Shown here one piece after another: positions 13,379-15,383 of a DNA stretch of 15,383 nucleotides (position 1 is the stretch's first letter; each line of letters opens with the position of its first letter). Both the position numbers and the translations under genes were made by a program. Origin of the DNA: JAOZHU01 sp964506435 (lineage in GTDB: Archaea; Thermoproteota; Bathyarchaeia; Bathyarchaeales; Bathycorpusculaceae). The notes beneath the pieces were generated by a model. That model was not told the DNA's origin and did not search any database. It worked only from the letters and a program-made list of their open reading frames with translations. The DNA is taken from positions 1-15,383 of the forward strand of contig CAZDLK010000047.1 in NCBI GenBank assembly GCA_964506435.1. The letters are read 5' to 3'.

Positions 13379-14632
13379 TCAGCGGTTGCCAGTACCAGCC
13401 TTGGAAATAAACTTCGAATTATAATCAATCAAGCGTCCAAGCCTAGCGTCATTTCCGAAGACATCCTTAAGCAAAGTGCGAGATATCTCCAAGCGCATCT
13501 TTTTCGTGCGACCATACCGCCCCATGCTAACCACTTTCGCGTTCAAAAGACCCATAGCATCAAGTTCATTAACCAGAGTACCTAAACGCCGCTGTGTCAG
13601 AAGCCCAGCGCCTAACTCGCCACAGAGTTCATTATAAACATCATATATTTCCCCAGTAGTAGAACTTGACTTGTTCAAGTGGTAAACGCTGAGAAGCACC
13701 AACTTGGAGTGCAAAGTCAAATTCTGCAGAGCATCAACCACACGGTTATGTTCAATATGCCTTTCAGCTTCCCGAACATGTTCCTCAGTAATCACAGTCG
13801 CGCCTTTGCGTTCAGCAACTTCTCCTGCCACACGCAGCAAATCCAAAGCACGCCTTGCGTCACCATGTTCCGCAGCCGCCAGAGCGGAACAAATGCTCAA
13901 AGCAGCATCAGAAAGCGCGCCATCGTGGAAGGACAGTTTTGAACGTTCAAGGAGAATGTTGCGCAATTCGCTTGCGTCATATGGCCTAAAAACCATTTCT
14001 TCCTCGCTGAGCGAACTAAAAACACGAGGGTCAAGAAATTCCTTCAAGCGCAAATCATTAGATATCCCGATAATTGACACTTTGCTTTTGTGCAAGGTTT
14101 CGTTTATCCGGGTTAATTCATAGAGAAGCCCGTCACCGCGATCCTTGATCAGCGCGTCCACCTCATCTAAAATTACAATGAAAATTATTCGGGAAACATC
14201 TAATCCAGTTCGGAATCTGTCAAACACTTCACCAACAGACAACCCCGTGAAAGGTACAGTCATGCCTATGTTTTGGCTGAGATTCGCGAAGATGCGGTAC
14301 TCTGAGCCGATCATGCGGCAGTTGATGTAGCAAAATTTGACTGGCGCACCGTACTCTTTTGCTTTTGTCTCCAAGTGGCTTAGTACATATTTGGTTACAG
14401 CGGTTTTTCCAGTGCCGGTTTTGCCGTAAATAAAAATGTTAGAGCAGCGTGCGTCCCTAAGGACTGGCGCCACTGTTTCGCCAAGACGCTGTATTTGTTC
14501 TTCTCTATGGGGAAGTTTTTCAGGTAGGTAATCGTGCCGCAAAACTTCCCGGTCCGTGAATAATCTGGTGCCGTTCACGAATTTTTCGAACACGCCATCA
14601 AGTATTGAGGAATTTCCCATTTTGCATTGCAA
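13379..14632 (-). CDS. orc1/cdc6: Orc1/Cdc6 replication initiator (AAA+ ATPase)
   Basis: The protein has 417 residues. The AAA+ module has Walker A GKTGTGKT (70-77), Walker B VILDEVDAL (153-161), sensor 1 IIGISND (187-193) and sensor 2 around HGDARRALDLL (256-266). A C-terminal winged helix (about 310-400) includes LTQRRLGTLVNELDAMGLL, the element that contacts origin recognition boxes in this family. It binds origin DNA and loads the MCM helicase. The first ATG at 14632 is four codons before another at 14620, and AAGGTT lies just upstream of the first; the choice between them is open. The upstream flank is an AT-rich, gene-poor region with three ORB-like sequences, the usual arrangement for an archaeal origin next to its initiator gene. 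Confidence 0.95.
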   Translation of the reverse strand: MQCKMGNSSILDGVFEKFVNGTRLFTDREVLRHDYLPEKLPHREEQIQRLGETVAPVLRDARCSNIFIYGKTGTGKTAVTKYVLSHLETKAKEYGAPVKFCYINCRMIGSEYRIFANLSQNIGMTVPFTGLSVGEVFDRFRTGLDVSRIIFIVILDEVDALIKDRGDGLLYELTRINETLHKSKVSIIGISNDLRLKEFLDPRVFSSLSEEEMVFRPYDASELRNILLERSKLSFHDGALSDAALSICSALAAAEHGDARRALDLLRVAGEVAERKGATVITEEHVREAERHIEHNRVVDALQNLTLHSKLVLLSVYHLNKSSSTTGEIYDVYNELCGELGAGLLTQRRLGTLVNELDAMGLLNAKVVSMGRYGRTKKMRLEISRTLLKDVFGNDARLGRLIDYNSKFISKAGTGNR

Positions 14633-14763
14633 CCTTGTTTCAGAGGTAACACCGTTATTTCGTGTGGAGCAAATAAAGGGTACAGTACAAAAAAATGGTT
14701 GTGAAGCACAATTATCCTAAAAGGAGATGAAACTGAATTGTCACAAGAGCAAACAATACGGAC

Positions 14764-14790
14764 GCCCCCCAAGATTTCGACTGGAACTCT
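14764..14790 (+). promoter_or_regulatory. Origin-recognition-box-like element A
   Basis: A run of six C residues is followed after a few bases by ATTTCGACTGGAAC, resembling the reverse complement of the archaeal ORB (TTCCA.TGGAAAC followed by a G-string). About 18 of 26 positions agree with element C at 15217-15240. Confidence 0.55.
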
Positions 14791-14818
14791 GAATAAGTAG
14801 TTAGGAAAAACAGTTTTG

Positions 14819-14836
14819 ATTTCCTTTAAAGGAAAT
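14819..14836. repeat. Perfect 18-bp palindrome
   Basis: ATTTCCTTTAAAGGAAAT is fully self-complementary and lies between ORB-like elements A and B. It may be a binding site for a dimeric protein, an orc1/cdc6 promoter element (it contains TTTAAA) or part of the origin. Confidence 0.5.
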
Positions 14837-14858
14837 ATACTCTGAGAGGTAAGAACGT

Positions 14859-14918
14859 ACATAACTATAATAATACTAACTGTTAAAGAAATTAGATGTA
14901 CTTTTTAGAAATTTTTTA
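14859..14918. other. AT-rich block, possible DNA-unwinding element
   Basis: About 60 bp of mainly A and T lie between ORB-like elements A and B, ending in TTTTTAGAAATTTTTTAG. Archaeal origins usually place the duplex-unwinding element between ORBs. Assigned by composition and position only. Confidence 0.4.
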
Positions 14919-14950
14919 GCCGCTCGTTTTGTACAAACACTTGCTTGAAC

Positions 14951-14974
14951 TTCTCGAGCGGAAATGTAGGGGTG
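14951..14974 (-). promoter_or_regulatory. Origin-recognition-box-like element B (inverted)
   Basis: On the minus strand it begins CACCCCTACATTTCCGCT, sharing an exact 10-bp CACCCCTACA plus a similar TTC.RCT with element C. It is in opposite orientation to elements A and C, with its G-string facing that of C across about 240 bp of AT-rich DNA. Confidence 0.6.
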
Positions 14975-15216
14975 GCTGAGTGTACTCTGTTTTTTCCTTT
15001 GTTTCTTGAATTTTCTACAGTTTTCTCTATGCATTGCCTATTGAAAAAATTTAATAGCTCTTCACAATTTGATGCCACAGTACACGTTAGAGTTCATCCT
15101 TTAGTTTTTTCGTTCACATTTTGTGAATACCGTGTGAAATTGTAACAAAAATGTCGCTTTGTAACTTTCCTTTTATGAGACCTTACTCGTTTTATGTCCC
15201 TTTTCTGTGAACAAGA

Positions 15217-15240
15217 CACCCCTACACTTCTACTGGAAAT
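15217..15240 (+). promoter_or_regulatory. Origin-recognition-box-like element C
   Basis: It begins CACCCCTACACTTC and continues TACTGGAAAT. It matches element A at the ACTGGAA end and inverted element B at the CACCCCTACA end, so the three together define a consensus of C-string, spacer, YTTC.RCTGGAA. This agrees with the general archaeal ORB layout. Confidence 0.6.
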
Positions 15241-15383
15241 ACAAAACCAAGGCGCGGTAAGATTTTTTTCAGCGTTCTAAAACTCTGTGAAGTCTGTAAT
15301 GCCAAAAACTCTGCAATTTTTACCTTTTTAGCAATTTACTCGATTTACTGCTCTTCTTAACTTTTTTCTTTTCACCATAACAG

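Larger units (their letters stand above)
14633..15383. other. Candidate replication origin (intergenic, AT-rich)
   Basis: No convincing gene is seen in these 751 bp, which continue past the window edge. The region lies directly upstream of orc1/cdc6. It contains three ORB-like elements (14764-14790, 14951-14974, 15217-15240), a perfect 18-bp palindrome (14819-14836), an AT-rich block (14859-14918) and many T-rich tracts. Placement and content match known archaeal origins. Function is inferred. Confidence 0.68.

Noticed and set aside
14626..14650. Possible fourth ORB overlapping the orc1/cdc6 start (CCTTGTTTCAGAGGTAAC)
   Set aside because: It only loosely fits the ORB consensus and lacks a clear C-string, so it was not counted.
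14726..14791. Short frame starting at ATG after AGGAG (about 21 codons, basic)
   Set aside because: The AGGAG is only one base from the ATG, there is no recognisable protein, and the frame runs through ORB-like element A.
15113..15127. Inverted repeat TTCACA-TTT-TGTGAA in the origin region
   Set aside because: It is a real short symmetry, but short A/T-rich inverted repeats are expected by chance here and it matches none of the other elements.
14945..15145. 66-codon frame in the AT-rich region
   Set aside because: Phenylalanine- and serine-rich translation of T-tracts, no ribosome binding site, and it overlaps ORB-like element B.
1..15383. CRISPR arrays, transposase or insertion sequence, integrase, rRNA genes
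   Set aside because: Looked for on both strands and not seen. Lack of an integrase is noted as a weakness of the island hypothesis.

Overview
The window reads as a stretch of archaeal chromosome. Archaeal markers are an Orc1/Cdc6 initiator, the small subunit of DNA polymerase D, an AbrB-PhoU fusion regulator, two winged-helix regulators of the FilR1/DUF1724 type, a serine tRNA gene with an intron in its anticodon loop, and GGTGA-type ribosome binding sites. PolD together with an ATP-citrate lyase suggests an uncultured lineage such as Bathyarchaeia or a relative. That placement is inference from gene content, not a phylogenetic result.

Layout. (1) 1-4169, plus strand: the 3' end of an NADP-type isocitrate dehydrogenase, then both subunits of ATP-citrate lyase, then a HemG-like flavodoxin. 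The first three genes are consecutive steps at the citrate node. They can run reductively (isocitrate formation, citrate cleavage to acetyl-CoA and oxaloacetate) or simply supply cytosolic acetyl-CoA. (2) 4268-6509, cassette 1: a FilR1-like regulator on the minus strand, divergent from a small beta-rich protein, a small two-cysteine membrane protein and an EFR1-type flavodoxin/ferredoxin. Three palindromes lie in the shared promoter region. (3) 6598-9865, cassette 2: a paralogous regulator divergent from a paralogue of the same small protein, this time coupled to an ABC-2 exporter (ATPase plus permease). A 26-bp direct repeat brackets this cassette. One copy is the 3' end of an intact intron-containing tRNA-Ser(CGA) at 9739-9865; the other is an orphan tRNA 3' end at 6598. 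This is the geometry left by integration into a tRNA gene, but no integrase is visible. (4) 10088-13282: a minus-strand AbrB-PhoU regulator, divergent from a DUF429 predicted nuclease that is coupled to PolD DP1. (5) 13379-15383: Orc1/Cdc6 on the minus strand, then about 750 bp of AT-rich DNA without a convincing gene. It carries three origin-recognition-box-like sequences and a perfect 18-bp palindrome, and is a good candidate replication origin.

The most unusual feature is the twice-occurring cassette: FilR1-like regulator facing an undescribed ~95-residue protein whose stop codon overlaps the start of a different effector gene in each copy (membrane redox genes in one, an ABC exporter in the other). 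No CRISPR array, transposase or rRNA gene was seen.
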